A DNA stretch of 64,000 bases. Source: Eustoma russellianum (lineage: Eukaryota > Streptophyta > Magnoliopsida > Gentianales > Gentianaceae). Positions 10,065 through 20,939 of the stretch are shown here, piece after piece. Where the stretch lies: positions 25,052,058 to 25,116,057 of the forward strand of contig AP025049.1 in the NCBI GenBank assembly GCA_036186865.1, given 5' to 3'. A program made the translations under genes and the position numbers. The notes beneath the pieces are model-generated. The model saw nothing but the letters and a program-made list of their open reading frames with translations. It did no database searches and was not told the origin of the DNA. Position 1 is the first letter of the stretch; each line of letters opens with the position of its first letter.

Positions 10065-10559
10065 TGTCAAATACTAAGCAATTCTGAGCTCAACACAACG
10101 CAAAGCAACGAAAGGAAGAGAAACTGTTGCAGAATTGAGGAGGAAAAACTTGCAGTTTTCATTCATCACTTTGATCAAAGGAGGCTACAAATATATAAAG
10201 CCTTCGCATAGAGAAAGAAGAGAAGAAAATGGTAAAAAGACAAAACTACCCTTACTAAAACAACTATCCTTATTAAAACAGGAAGGACAAAACAGTCATT
10301 TCCCTTATTCAAACACTCCCGCCAAACGGTCATCTTCTCCACTGACCTTCTTCTTCCTCTTCACATTTTCTGCGTGATCCTCATCCGAAAATTCCGGCCA
10401 ACCCACGTGACTGCCAGCTAAGACTCCCACAGCATCATCCAACCTTGCATCTTGCAATCCTGAGTCTCAATTTGTAAATTCAATCCAACGGCATTTATTC
10501 AAATCATGCATCACACCCCTCCGGATTGTATCTCTTCCACCTTAGCATTGCCTTCAACA
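10065..10559 (-). repeat. 5' LTR of the intact copia element
   Basis: 495 bp, the same length as the 3' LTR and one base different. In the minus orientation this copy drives transcription of the polyprotein. Confidence 0.95.
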
Positions 10560-10564
10560 ACCTC

Positions 10565-11459
10565 CAAGAAATCAAATGACTCTGTGTGAGTGTTTTCCCA
10601 TTCAGCAATAGATCGTCGTTTGATTTTTTTTTTTAGGTCTTCTCTTGGCCGTTCTCATTAGGAATTTAATTGTGCCTCATTTGTATTTTCCAACCTGTTT
10701 TAGAGAAGAATCAAAAGAATTGATATTGAACTTTTGGTTTATGTGTGTAAGATCAACTCGGATTAACTATATTTCGATAAGCAAGCTCAAAATTTTGATA
10801 GATTGCGATTCGATTTTTTTTAATTTATATGAAAGATAAGTTAAAATGCAAACTTTTCATTGAAAATGGTGAGAGAGAGGTTTTATGGTGGATTATGTCG
10901 TTTATTAATGTTGCATAATATTAGAATCAGAGTATCACTTGAAGAAACTCTCTATTTCTTGTATGGAAGTAATTATTGTTTGTCTTTCACCCTCACCAAA
11001 CCCTAGCAATAGCTTTTGCTGTCGTTGGGATATACTGGATATGATTGTTGTGGTTGTTATAATGTTGCACAATATTAATCAGAAGAGAAAAAAACTTTTT
11101 TTTTTTTTTTTTTGCAGAGTTGGAGTAGAGCCACGAAGATGAGAAAAAGCAGTATATTGGAAGGCAATAGTTTTTAGCCAGGCTTCAAAAAAATAAGCTT
11201 TGTAATCAATATTTTATTCATTGTTTCAGCTAAATGCTTTCGGTGATAAGTTCATGTTTTGTTGTTGGGAAGATATATCGCATATTAGATGATAATATGT
11301 TTTGTACACAGACTGAATGAATATTATTGGTTGTGCATTCGACCTTTTTTTTGTCAATTTTATTGCTGGTTGAATGAATATTATTGGTTGTGTATTCAAT
11401 TTTTTTATTTTTTTTTTATTTTTTTTTGTCTTTTCGGATGGTACGAGGGATCCATTATT
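10565..11459. other. AT-rich stretch with no clear gene
   Basis: Apart from the two candidate exons at 10637-10746 and 11118-11177, only AT-rich DNA is seen. A T-run lies at 11097-11113, a duplicated segment gaatgaatattattggttgtg occurs near 11315 and 11375, and T-rich sequence fills 11399-11430. Confidence 0.5.
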
Positions 11460-11590
11460 TTCTTCATACCACCCAAAATTTTACAGGCAAATTAGCTTGA
11501 AACATTGAAGCACGATTAATATTGAGAATATGATAATGTTTTCTCTTTCAACACGTCTACTTTGTTGAGGGGTAGAATTATACTAATAAA
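11460..11590 (-). pseudogene. copia integrase fragment
   Basis: The minus strand can be read as a decayed copy of the integrase region after the catalytic glutamate (STPQQSRRVEREN, matching the common TPQQNGVVERKH block). It closely resembles the fragment at 31380-31483 plus 37252-37290, but without the MULE insertion found there. About 160 bp of unassigned sequence separates it from the next LTR. Confidence 0.6.
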
Positions 11591-11752
11591 ATTGCTGTGA
11601 TCGCAGCGAAAACGAAAAACAACAAGTTTGATTCAATCATGAATATCATCAATATAACATCAAAAACAACAAAGTGAATCAACTAATGGATCCAATGATT
11701 GATAGAATTTGAATAAAAACGTTGGCGCCAAATTGCGCAAAGGAGAGAAAAT

Positions 11753-12157
11753 TGTCAAACACTTTTTGGAAGAAAATTGGAAGGAGAAGAATTTCAGTTA
11801 TTTCATTGAACTGAACTCTATAATGATGTTTACAAGGCTTTATATCCAGTTTTCAAATAACTAATCATCAGCTACACCACCTCATAAACGTTTTTCAAAC
11901 GAATGTAAGCTATACTAAGCTAAGACGCAACTTCTCTGCTGAGTTGGCACTTGATCCGCAACACTTCATCTGCAACTTTGTATTTCTTGTTTGATCCAGT
12001 AATTGTTTAATCCACCAAATGTTAGTTCATTATTGATCCGTATATAAGCTTATCAACCAATGCCATGCTTTGAAACTGCCACATCGTCGTCACTGTTGCA
12101 CTTCCTTTTAGCTTGAGCAGCTGATACCCGCTCTTCATTCCAAGCTCAGTTTCAACA
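11753..12157 (-). repeat. 3' LTR of the degenerate copia element
   Basis: About 405 bp between tgtcaaacac and the edge ttcaaca. The polypurine tract complement (caccccctcaaac) follows at 12158. No second LTR is present, so the left boundary rests on similarity to the intact element. Confidence 0.7.
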
Positions 12158-12199
12158 CACCCCCTCAAACATGATCTTCCAAATAATTCACACAGTCCC

Positions 12200-14815
12200 A
12201 TAACTGAGGTCAAGTTTGCCATTCTGTTGTGATCCGAAGTCTTTTAAACAAGTCTGCCAACTGCAACCGTGTGTCTATAGGCATAGGCTTAATTATTCCA
12301 GTCAAGAATTTATCTCTCACTACATGACAGTCAATTTCTATGTGTTTGGTTATTTCATGAAAAAGTGGATTCTCCACTATGTATATGACACTCTTATTGT
12401 CACAAAAAGGGTCCCTCATCAGATAAAGCAACCATTACACTTCACAAGTAGCCATAGCAAGTGCCCTATACTCTGCCTCTGAAGATGATCTTGAAACAGT
12501 AGACTGTTTCTTAGCCTTCCAAGAAACCATAGCATTTCCCATAAACACACAATAACCTGTTATGGATCTTCTAGTCTCATAACATCCTCCCTAGTCTGAA
12601 TCACTGAATCCCTTCAATTCCAGCTCTCCTGTGCTAGGTAACATTAACCCTTTGCCTGGTGATCCTTTTCGGTACCTCAATAATCTATGAGTGGCTTTTA
12701 GATGATTCTCTGTGGGTGAATCAAGAAATTGACTTAATTGTTGAACTGCATAAGAAACATCTAGTCTTGTAATAGTAAGATATAGCAATTTTCCAATGAT
12801 CTTTCTATATGTGGATGCTTCTGCCATCAAGGAAGAATCATTATGCTCCAACTTCAAATTTTGCTCCATTGGAGTTTTAGCTGGTTTGGACCCTAAATAG
12901 CATGTATGTTCCTGCAGTTCCAAGATATACTTTCTTTGGCTAAGCATGATCCCCCTGTCACCTGATTACCTCTAGGCCTAGGAAAAATTTCAGGTCACCC
13001 ATGTCTTTGATGCTAAACTGGTGATGCGATGCTGCCTTGATCTGAGAGATTTCTGATAAGGAATTACTAGCAAGAATGATATCATCAACATAAACTAGTA
13101 AAGCCAAGAAAAAATTGCTGGTTTGCCTGGTAAAGAGAGTATAGTCATGTTTGGACTAAGTGCACCCTTGAGAGGTTAAGAATTGTGTCAATTTCTCATT
13201 CCATTATCGACTAGCTTGCTTCAAGCCATAAAGTGGCTTGTTTAGCTTACACACTGTTCCTGGAACATTGGAAGTGCCTTCAGGTGGAATCATATAAATG
13301 GCCTCAGACAAATCACCATGCAAAAAGGCGTTGTTTATATCAAGTTGATGCAAGTGCCAACCTTTAACTGATGCAACAAAAAGAACAAGCCTAACTGTAG
13401 TCATCTTGGCAACAGGACTAAAGGTATAATTATAATCCGCTCCAAGATGATGTGTCTAGCTTTTGGCAAGCAGACGGGCTTTAAAACGACAACACTGCCA
13501 TCAGGCTTTCTTTTTATCCTATAGACCCACTTACAACCAATTGGAACCTTACCTTCAGGCAGAGGTGTCATGGTCCAAGTATGGTTTGCTTCAAGAGCAT
13601 TGAGCTCTTCCTGCATAGCTACCTTCAATTCTGAAATACTGGATGCTTGCTGAAAAGAGTTAGGCTCTTGTTGCAAGATAATATTAAAAATGTAGTTCTT
13701 ATGCTCAAGGGTCAGATTATCATAGGATATATATAATTCAATAGGATAGGATACAGATGGTGCGGAAGGAGGATGTTGTTGCTTAAAGGATGTGAGTTGT
13801 TGGCAGTAATAGTCTTGAAGATAGCCTGGTGGTTTTCTAAGTCTTATAATCCTAGGGGAAGGTTCAGGATAAGATGGAGAGGAATGGGATAAAGGTGGGT
13901 CAGAATGAGATGGTGATGTAGGAAAAGAAGATTGAGATATTTCAGGAGAAGAGTCTGAAGGATGAGGAGAAGAGTCTGGGTTGTGAGGAAGAGGTTCCAT
14001 ATAGGAAGATGAAATATGAGGAAAAGATGGACATTCATCAATAGGTGGCATCACAGAAGGAATAGAAAGATTTTGAAATAGGAAAGTTTCTTCTTGGAAC
14101 TGAACTTCTCTTGAAACAAACACTGCCGTGGTGCTTAGATTCTGCAATATATAGCCCTTTGATGTCACAGAAAGACCTAAGAACAGACATGGGATAGCTC
14201 TTGATTCGAACTTGGTTTTGTTTGGACTGAGATTGTAGGCATAGGCCGGACACCCAAACACCTTGAGGTTACTTGTAATTAGGCTTGTTATTATATAAAC
14301 GTTCAAAAGGTGTTTGCTGTTGCAAAACTGGAGTAGGAAGAATATTAACTAAATAGGTAGCATGTTCAACACAGACAGTAAGATAAAGGAAGATGGGCTT
14401 GAAACCTCAATGCTTTAGCTACATTGAGGATATGTTGATGCTTTCTTTCCACTATCCCATTTTGTTAGGGAGTGCATGTGCAACTAGTTTGATGAAGAAT
14501 ACCTTTGGATTTATAGAATTATGTCATAGAAAATTCAGTTCTATGGTCTGTTCTAAGTGTTTTGATTTGTGCTCCAAAATGAGTTGAAACAAATTGATAA
14601 AATCTTTGAATAATAGGTCTGACCCGGGCCTTTTATTTAAGCACACACAACCAAGTGTAACGGCTAAAATCATCAACAACTATCAAGAATTAATGCTGTT
14701 CATATATGGTTGGACGTTTATAAGGACCCCAGATGTCCACATGTACAAGATCAAATGCATGATGAGAAACAGACAAAGAAATTGAGAAAGGAAGCTTTTT
14801 CATTTTGGCCATATG
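12200..14815 (-). pseudogene. decayed copia pol (integrase C-part, RT, RNase H)
   Basis: Recognisable pieces on the minus strand from right to left: the start of the integrase and its TPQQNG block near 14400-14810 (no long frame); a spacer and RT start at 13401-14306 (FGCPAYAYNLSPNKTKF, then NHTWTMTPLPEGKVPIGC); RT core at 13204-13404 (HQLDINNAFLHGDL); RT end and RNase H at 12591-12947 (YLTITRLDVSYAVQQLSQF); RNase H end at 12210-12431 (CDNKSVIYIVENPLFHE). The YVDD box can be read near 13100. Frameshifts and stops separate all of these, so no functional product is possible. Confidence 0.88.
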
Positions 14816-15065
14816 ATGGAGTGAAGTTAATCTTCAAGATGTAAGACCAAATCCAATACATTCCTTGAAAAAAAGGAGAAACTATAGTAATACATACAGA
14901 TATGTCTAGATCTAATGCTATCATATTTAGATCAATAAAATGGCGTGAAGTTAATCTTCCAGATGAATAGATTTTAGAAGGAACTGTTAATCCAATGACA
15001 CATGAAAAAATCCAATGGTGAGAGCAGTGGAAATTGCCTTCAACTATTCTTGTACCCGTTAGGAC
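14816..15065 (+). pseudogene. endogenous pararetrovirus (Caulimoviridae) fragment, small
   Basis: This stretch matches, with several mismatches, the viral-type sequence at 60460-60640; both run on the plus strand. It carries a short internal repetition (gtgaagttaatcttc at about 14820 and 14944). Stops interrupt the frame. It directly abuts the truncated copia pol. Its assignment depends on the larger copy and is therefore indirect. Confidence 0.5.
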
Positions 15066-15304
15066 GGATTGAATGAACAATCAAATTAATAATCTAAATA
15101 TTGAAACAGAAATTAATTTAGTAAGATAGCTCATGAATGAAGCTTTCAAAACAATTCCTAATTTCAGGAGTTTGGACTCATGAAGGAATCTTTTTTCCTT
15201 TATGTTTTTCCAATCTTGCTTTTTTTGCTTGGTTTATAGATAACTATAATTTCCCAATCCCTTGGAAAAACTGCACAAATATAGAAAAGATATCATGTCT
15301 TCAA
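15066..15304. other. unassigned AT-rich sequence
   Basis: No domain, repeat or element edge is recognised. Short open frames occur on both strands but carry no known motif. Confidence 0.4.
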
Positions 15305-15818
15305 AAGCAGGAGATAAGTCCTAACACCTCCTCAACTTGCGAGTATAAGTGTCACTACTGTCCAACTCAGAAAGAAAAAAAATCAAATTATATCATGGCC
15401 AACAGTTTGATGAAGATGTCAGATAGTTGAACATGGTTAAAGACATAAGACAGCTTTACTAAACCATATGAATAGCATCCCACACAAAATGACAGTAATG
15501 TGCTTATGAAAATTAGCGTCGATATGCAAAGCTGCTTGACTATCACAATCGATCTTCTAGGACGAGAATGAAAATTAAAAAGGCTATAAAGTAAACTTTT
15601 AAGCCATTTCAACTCAAACGTGGTAACACCCATAACACGGTACTCAGCTTCAACAGACGAACGTGAAATAGTAGCTTGTTCTTAGTCTTTCATGAGATTG
15701 AAGACGTGCCGAGACAAACTAGCCAACCAATAAGCAAATAATGAGTAAAAGGACAGTTGGTATCACGGAATATTCCCAAGCCAACCAATAAGCAAATAAT
15801 GAGTAAAAGGACAGTTGG
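15305..15818 (-). pseudogene. copia RNase H fragment, split by the next insertion
   Basis: The minus strand has a decayed RNase H motif block (SSVEAEYRVMGVTTFELKWL, near 15590-15660), preceded in sense by a WLVCLG-like stretch. A ctcctcaacttgcgag polypurine-type edge lies near 15329. It continues across the inserted copia at 20658 to about 20930. It is a host fragment of a different, older copia lineage. Confidence 0.65.
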
Positions 15819-15836
15819 TATCACGGAATATTCCCA
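15721..15836. repeat. 58-bp direct duplication across an LTR junction
   Basis: 15721-15778 and 15779-15836 are identical by eye: 40 bases of flanking DNA including the target copy gttgg, plus the first 18 bases of the LTR (tatcacggaatattccca). Only the second copy continues into the complete LTR. Confidence 0.92.
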
Positions 15837-16092
15837 TATTCCATCATTTATTGTAGATATGATTATCATTTATTGTAGATATGACTAGAATGTTAGTTGT
15901 ACATGATTAGAAAGATTGGTGGAAGAAAATTAGGTGTTGTATATGGATAGCATAATTAGTGGTCAAGGATTAGCAAGAAATTAGGACACACTTAAAGCAT
16001 GCAAAGCATGCACACGGTTGTAGGGTTTGTATATGTTGGCGTTTTGTTTAATGAGAAAGACAAGAAAATCTTTGCATATTTGATTTTCTACA
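15819..16092 (+). repeat. 5' LTR of the plus-strand copia element
   Basis: 274 bp from tatcacgg to ttctaca. An internal short direct repeat, catttattgtagatatga, occurs twice near 15844 and 15866. Confidence 0.92.
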
Positions 16093-16105
16093 TGGTATCA
16101 GAGCC
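16093..16105 (+). other. primer-binding site, tRNA-iMet
   Basis: tggtatcagagcc directly follows the LTR edge. Confidence 0.93.
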
Positions 16106-16141
16106 CGAAACGCTCTAGAACATATTTTTCTGAACTACGAG

Positions 16142-19100
16142 ATGGCCGATGGACAATCTACGGTCGCAGCTGTAGCTGCATCGGCTTCGACAAATCGAAG
16201 GGTGATCTCGCCCTATGATCTATACTCGAGTGATCATCCTGGACAGGTGATTACTTTGGTCCAGTTGAAAGGACCAAATTATGACGAATGGTCTCGTGCC
16301 ATTCGGGGATCTTTGCGTGCACGACGGAAAGTCGGCTTTGTGGATGGAAGTATTGAGCCGCCACAAGCTGACTCTCCAGACATGGAAGATTGGTGTACTG
16401 TCAACTCTATGGTGGTTGCTTGGATCCGGAACACCATTGAGCCGGAGTTGTGTTCGACAATATCCTATGTCGAAAATGCCAAGGATCTTTGGGACGACTT
16501 ACAACAAAGATTCGCTGTCACCAATGGCCCAAGAATACACCAAATGAAGTCTGATCTGGCAAACTGTAAGCAAAATGGTCAGCCAGTGGCGAATTACTTT
16601 GGTCGTTTGAAGAAACTTTGGGATGAGTTGAGAGATTTTGATCAACCCCCTGTGTGTTCCTGCAATGGCTGCACTTGTGCCATTTCATCAACACTGACGA
16701 AGAGGCAAAATGAGGAACGTCTTCATCAATTCTTGATGGGACTGGATGAGGTAATGTTTAAATCTGTTCGTACCTCCATCTTAAATACTGATCCGCTACC
16801 TAGCCTGAACAGGGCTTATCAACTTATCATTCAAGAAGAGACATTGGGAACCATATCACGTGGACGTGAAGAAAAGACAGAACCGATGGCCTTCGCTATG
16901 AAGGCGCCAGTGATGAAACCGTCCAAGAACCAGAGTGAGGAGGTTTGCGCTAACTGCAAGAAACCTGGCCATGCTGTGACCTCTTGTTTCAAGCTTATCG
17001 GCTATCCAGAGTGGTGGGCGCAAGGAGAAGGAAGGGGACGTCCGATGTCCAAACGCAAGGGAGGCAACGCGCACAAAGTGGTTGCAAATGCGGTTCAAAT
17101 TGAACCAGCGGTTGAGACATCACCACAGGATGGGTATCAACCAACGTCTGGATTCACTCCCTCTCAATGGAATGCATTGATGACTGCCTTCAATGCTCAT
17201 AAGGTGGACTCAAATCCTCGCCTAAATGGTAAGAATTTTTGGATAATTGACTCTGGTGCCTCTCAACATATGACAGGGGATCAAACCATGTTTGACTCTC
17301 TTGTTCCTACGCAGTCCGCGGTAAGGTTACCGGATGGTTCTTGCACTAGTGCCACACATCTTGGCATGGTTAATCTTGGGGAACAATTGACTCTTTCCAA
17401 TGTCTTGTTCGTTCCAGGATTACATTGCAATTTGTTGTCTGTTTCTCAGTTATTACATGGAAGTAAAAATACAGTGATCTTTACTAATGAATTTTGCTAT
17501 CTTCAGGACCGCACTTTGAAGATGGTGACTGGAGTGGGTGAACAAGCCTGGGGGCTGTACTATTTGAAGGCAGAACCGCAAATCAAGGCTGCGGTTGTGA
17601 TTGCTGAAAATTGTTCGGAATTGTGGCATCAAAGACTTGGACATCCTTCTGGAAAAATTATGGGTTTGCTTTTTGATAAACAGTTTTGCAAGGATACCCA
17701 TGCTTTTCATAATTGTGAAATATGCTGTAAAGCTAAACAAACTAGAGAGTCATTCCAAATAAGTAAATCTTATGCCTTACACTGCCTTGAGATTATTCAT
17801 TGTGATCTTTGGGGACCATATCCTACGCTAGCATCATGTGGTGCGGCCTATTTTCTTACAATTGTTGATGATCATTCTCGTGGTGTTTGGGTGTATCTGT
17901 TACGTACTAAAGATCAAGTTGCCACCACCTTGCGTAATTTTATTTGCATGGTTGAACGTCAATTGAGTAGGAAAGTAAAAACTGTTCGAACGGATAATGG
18001 AACTGAATTTAAGGCACTCAGTTCGTATTTCAGTGAAAATGGAATCATCCATCAAACCTCTATTCGCTATACACCTCAACAGAATGGTCGTGTGGAACGC
18101 AAACATCGTCACATCCTCAATGTGGCTCGTGCTTTGCGTTTTCAAGCTTCGTTACCGTTAACTTTTTGGGGTGAATGCATCTTGACTGCTTGCTATCTTA
18201 TCAATAGAACACCATCCGCATTGCTAAATGGTAAAACTCCTTACGAGCTCCTTTTTGGAAAATCACCTACTTATGACAATATTCGCATTTTTGGTTGCTT
18301 ATGCTATGCATACAATGATGCCGTTCGTAAGGATAGGTTTGATGCTCGTGATCGTCGTTGTATCTTTTTGGGATACCCATACAACAAAAAGGGTTGGGAT
18401 GTGTATGACTTGGATACTAAAACCATGTTCACTACTCGCAATGTCAAATTTATGGAGCATGAATTTCCTTTTACCACTCATGTTTCCCAAACCCGTCCAC
18501 CCCCCCTGACCCTATTCTATTCGACGATCCACTTGAACCTCCGCATGCCTCACCCGACACCCCGGCCGACTATTCCCCTCATATATCTGACCCTCCTGCC
18601 AATGACCCACCTCCTGACCCCCCTACTGAATCGTTTGAACTGGGCCGTGGTCATCGCATTCGTCGTCTTCCCAACAGATTGCAGGATTATGTGCTCCACA
18701 CTGTGCAGACACACCCCCCGGCAGCTTCATGTCCATCCATCACCTCTTCAGGTAACGTTCTTAATATAGCAAATTTCCTTCCATGTCATAAGTTCTCCAT
18801 GTCTCACAGGGCTTTCTTAGCGGCTGTCACCTCCGCCTCTGAACCCAAATCATACAAAGAGGCGGTCATTCATCCGGCATGGCGTGCCGCTATGTCCGAT
18901 GAAATTCGCGCCTTGGAGGATAATCATACATGGCGGCTTGTCCCTCTTCCTCAAGGTAAAAGAGCCATTGGGTGTCAATGGGTTTTTCGTATCAAATACC
19001 GTTCAGATGGGTCTATTGAGCGACACAAAGCTCGCTTAGTCATTCATGGCAATCGTCAGTTGGAAGGTATTGATTTTTCTGAAACTTTCGCCCCTACTGT

Positions 19101-20376
19101 TAAATTGGTAACCGTTCGAGCATTTTTAGCAGTGGCCGCAGTTAAGGGCTTCGAACTTCATCAAATGGATGTTAGTAATGCCTTTTTACATGGCGATCTT
19201 GCTGAAGAGGTCTACATGTCTCTTCCACCCGGTTTCTATTCACACGCTAAGGGACATGTTTGTCATCTTCAAAATTCTCTCTATGGTCTACGACAGGCAC
19301 CCCGGTGTTGGTTTGCTAAACTTTCCACCGCTCTTACAACCTATGGCTTCGTTCAATCCGTTTCTGATTATTCTCTATTTACTTTAAGTACTCCCACGCA
19401 TGTTCTTTACGTCTTGGTGTACGTAGATGATCTTGTTATTGCAGGCAATCATTCGGCCTCCATTCTTAAATTCAAGGAGTATTTGAACACTTGTTTTCAC
19501 ATGAAGGACTTAGGCCATCTCAAATACTTTCTAGGCCTTGAGGTTGCTCGTAGTTCTGCTGGCATCTTTGTCTGTCAACGTAAATATGCCCTTGATCTTA
19601 TCACTGACTGTGGTCTCTTGGATGCTCGCCCTATATCCACTCCTATGCTCGAAAATCACCAACTTGGTACGGTTAAAGATCAACCTTATTCGGATCCTTC
19701 TCAGTATCACCGGCTAGTTGGACGTCTAATCTATCTCACCATCACTCGTCCGGAATTATGTTACAGTGTCCACATATTGTCTCAGTTTATGAAGGATCCG
19801 CAAGTTCCTCATTGGGACGCAGCTGTTCGTGTTGTTCGCTATCTCAAGTCCTCTCCTGCTTATGGACTTCTTTTTCACTCCACTGCTTCCTTACATTTAC
19901 GTGGCTACTGCGATGCGGATTGGGCAGCCTGCCCATTGACTCGCCGTTCTCTTACTGCCTATGTTGTTTACTTAGGCGATTCCCCCATTTCATGGAAGAC
20001 AAAGAAGCAACCCACAATGTCTCGATCCTCGGCTGAAGCTGAATATCGTGCCATGGCGGCACTTCTCTGCGAGCTCAAATGGTTGCACGGTTTGCTACGC
20101 AACTTGGGTGTACATCTTCCTCTCCCCCTCAACATATTCACGGATAGCCAATCAGCGTTACATATTGCGCGCAACCCGGTTTTGCACGAACGCACTAAAC
20201 ACATAGAGGTGGACTGTCATTTTATTCGTGATGAAGTTACTCGTGGATTCATTAAGCCTCATTTCGTCTCCTCATCCAATCAGGTCGCTGATCTCTTAAC
20301 CAAGGCTCTCGGCACCGGTCCGTTTCGAACACACTTGTCCAAGTTGGGCGTCACTGATCTTCACCGTCCAACTTGA
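16142..20376 (+). pseudogene. gag-pol: copia gag-pol polyprotein broken by a single-base frameshift
   Basis: The ATG at 16142 opens MADGQSTVAA. The first frame (to 18769) holds gag (YDEWSRAIRGSLRARRKVGF), the knuckle CANCKKPGHAVTSC near residue 270, protease IIDSGASQHMTGD near 367, GAG-pre-integrase LWHQRLGHPSGK near 495 and integrase (HCDLWGPY, VDDHSRGVWVY, RTDNGTEFK, NGRVERKHRH). The frame is lost in a 7-C run at 18500-18506; after it the proline-rich spacer continues in another frame, which reaches RT and RNase H (open from 18679, stop at 20374-20376). RT shows IGCQWVFRIKYRSDGS, MDVSNAFLHGDL and YVDDLVIA; RNase H shows YCDADWAACPL, SSAEAEYRAM and FTDSQSALHIA. No other lesion was seen. A homopolymer sequencing error is a real alternative to a mutation. 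Confidence 0.92.
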
Positions 20377-20383
20377 AGGGGGG
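20376..20383 (+). other. polypurine tract
   Basis: aaggggggg follows the stop codon and abuts the 3' LTR. Confidence 0.8.
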
Positions 20384-20657
20384 TATCACGGAATATTCCC
20401 ATATTCCATCATTTATTGTAGATATGATTATCATTTATTGTAGATATGACTAGAATGTTAGTTGTACATGATTAGCAAGATTGGTGGAAGAAAATTAGGT
20501 GTTGTATATGGATAGCATAATTAGTGGTCAAGGATTAGCAAGAAATTAGGACACACTTAAAGCATGCAAAGCATGCACACGGTTGTAGGGTTTGTATATG
20601 TTGGCGTTTTGTTTAATGAGAAAGACAAGAAAATCTTTGCATATTTGATTTTCTACA
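20384..20657 (+). repeat. 3' LTR of the plus-strand copia element
   Basis: 274 bp, one base different from the 5' copy, followed by the target copy gttgg. Confidence 0.93.
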
Positions 20658-20662
20658 GTTGG

Positions 20663-20939
20663 CTTAATCCGAGTCACGCCACGCAGTAAGCTGCAAATCA
20701 AAATCAGTACGGAGAAGGATATATTGATCAAGAAGAGTCATAATATAACGACACACATGAAGGGCAATGACCCAATGATCAGAATGAGGAGACTGCATAA
20801 ACAGGGCAAGAGTATGAATCGAATTGACAAGTTCAGGACAAGTAATTAAATCATACGACTAACTTAGTCCGATGAGATTCAGAATCAGAAAGTAATAGAC
20901 TAGTTGCCTCAGCCAAACGATGATTCAAATTTTTCTAGT
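20663..20939 (-). pseudogene. continuation of the older copia fragment
   Basis: Removing the inserted copia joins this to 15818. No long frame is open. The first bases fit an RNase H context upstream of the EAEYR motif; the rest is not recognised. Confidence 0.4.

Larger units (their letters stand above)
4954..10559 (-). mobile_element. full-length, apparently intact Ty1/copia element
   Basis: The element is 5606 bp and complete: target duplication acctc at 4949-4953 and 10560-10564, 495-bp LTRs, PBS directly against the 5' LTR, polypurine tract against the 3' LTR, and one uninterrupted gag-pol frame. By eye the two LTRs differ at one position (g at 4966, a at 10077). Everything required in cis and trans for retrotransposition is present, so it is a good candidate for a recently active copy. 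Confidence 0.95.
4217..11177 (+). other. candidate split host gene interrupted by a copia insertion
   Basis: Four segments with good splice borders and compatible phase can be strung together: 4217-4439; 4831-4884 (after tatgcag, before gtaagag, 54 bp, open in phase 1); 10637-10746 (after a T-rich acceptor, before gtaaga); and 11118-11177 (after a long T-rich gcag acceptor, ending in a stop). Poly-pyrimidine tracts precede the acceptors. The intact copia element lies entirely inside the second intron. The predicted product would be a small protein with membrane-like segments and a cysteine cluster. No family is recognised, so this is a hypothesis resting on splice signals and open phase only. 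Confidence 0.25.
11753..14815 (-). mobile_element. degenerate Ty1/copia element, 5' truncated
   Basis: A 3' LTR (11753-12157), a polypurine tract and a decayed pol region follow in minus orientation. Its closest relative in the window is the intact copia at 4954-10559, with similar LTR edges (tgtcaaacac...ttcaaca) and the same ccccctcaaac tract. The copy stops abruptly at about 14815 in the spacer before the integrase, where pararetroviral sequence begins. No 5' LTR, PBS or gag remains. Confidence 0.85.
15819..20657 (+). mobile_element. full-length young Ty1/copia element with one frameshift
   Basis: 4839 bp, plus strand. 274-bp LTRs (15819-16092, 20384-20657) differ at one base (a at 15911, c at 20476). 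Target duplication gttgg lies at 15814-15818 and 20658-20662. The PBS abuts the 5' LTR and a G-rich polypurine tract abuts the 3' LTR. The LTRs begin TATC rather than TG. The coding region is whole except for a one-base slip in a C run. Confidence 0.93.

Noticed and set aside
16093..16105. tRNA gene remnants at TGGTATCAGAGC sites
   Set aside because: They are 12-13-base primer-binding sites next to LTR edges with no tRNA body.
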